Under the pieces are notes generated by a model. The model saw only the letters and a program-made list of their open reading frames with translations. It did no database searches and was not told where the DNA came from. The position numbers were made by a program, and so were the translations under genes. 6,147 nt of DNA from Thermoplasmata archaeon (GTDB lineage: Archaea > Thermoplasmatota > Thermoplasmata > UBA184), in contig JAKAZU010000048.1 in NCBI GenBank assembly GCA_021826525.1, positions 1 through 6,147 of the forward strand, in the 5' to 3' direction. How positions within the stretch are numbered: the first letter of the stretch is position 1; each line of letters opens with the position of its first letter. Shown piece by piece: positions 6,021 through 6,147 of this stretch.

Positions 6021-6147
6021 CCCTCGGCCGCGAAGGGGAACACCCCGCGCGGGCGCCGACTCTCCACATCGGGCCGAGCCGCCGCGGGAAAGCCTCAAGC
6101 GGTGGCGGCGCGTTCGGATGGGGACGGTTGTGGAGTCAACCGCCGTG
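6021..6147. other. Unresolved upstream edge: no gene assigned
   Basis: This G+C-rich stretch runs to the window end. On the plus strand, an ATG at 6118 opens a frame (MGTVVESTAV) that is still open at the edge, with only a weak GGTGG upstream, so a divergent gene may begin here. On the minus strand, two frames entering from the right end at TGA codons (6097-6095 and 6020-6018), so the tail of a neighbour cannot be excluded. Short inverted repeats are visible: 6078-6085 with 6099-6106 (eight pairs, one G-T), 6125-6130 with 6137-6142 (six perfect pairs), and GGGG/CCCC at 6035-6046. None resembles a tRNA or another RNA I recognise. Confidence 0.3.

Noticed and set aside
6012..6046. GGGG/CCCC stem followed by a T run on the minus strand as a terminator
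   Set aside because: The stem has only four pairs and is about 18 bases from the T run. The T run is better explained as the TATA-like element.
6078..6147. Possible tRNA or structured RNA at the right edge
   Set aside because: Stems can be drawn, but there is no T-arm consensus, anticodon arm or other recognisable RNA signature. Short stems are common in such G+C-rich sequence.

Overview
The window is G+C-rich (about two thirds by eye) and almost fully coding on the minus strand. Six tightly packed genes, the last cut by the left edge, form one operon read from right to left. In order of transcription they are: a NuoH/HyfC-type membrane subunit (5913-4951), a HyfE-type subunit (4950-4300), a HyfF-type antiporter-like subunit (4303-2861), a NuoD/HyfG-type large subunit (2864-1566), a NuoB/HyfI-type small subunit with a fused N-terminal ferredoxin-like domain (1559-798), and a second antiporter-like subunit of HyfB type (801 to beyond base 1). 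Three junctions are 4-base stop/start overlaps (ATGA or GTGA), one is a direct abutment, and one is a 6-base gap. The genes are therefore almost certainly co-transcribed and translationally coupled.

The gene set is that of a group 4 [NiFe]-hydrogenase / complex I-like membrane complex, but the large subunit cannot be a nickel hydrogenase. Both cysteine pairs that bind the [NiFe] centre are replaced, and the whole 432-residue protein has no cysteine. The small subunit keeps all four ligands of its proximal (N2-like) [4Fe-4S] cluster, and its ferredoxin-like domain keeps exactly one further four-cysteine set. The best class is therefore an energy-converting hydrogenase-related (Ehr-type) complex: a redox module with no recognisable H2 site, on a membrane arm with two antiporter-like subunits, a NuoH-like subunit and a HyfE/NuoK-like subunit. 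It probably couples electron transfer to H+ or Na+ movement. The electron donor and acceptor cannot be read from this window.

The right end (5914-6147) is the upstream region. It holds the only strongly AT-rich patch in the window, which resembles an archaeal TATA box and is placed to drive the operon. Between it and the GTG start of the first gene lie two perfect inverted repeats, one of which includes the first base of the start codon. The last 130 bases are unresolved: they could hold the start of a divergent gene or the tail of a neighbour on the minus strand.

The TATA-like element, GGAGG/GGTGA-type ribosome sites, GTG starts and high G+C suggest a high-G+C archaeon, possibly a Thermoplasmata-type lineage. 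This is a weak inference, and a high-G+C bacterium is not excluded.
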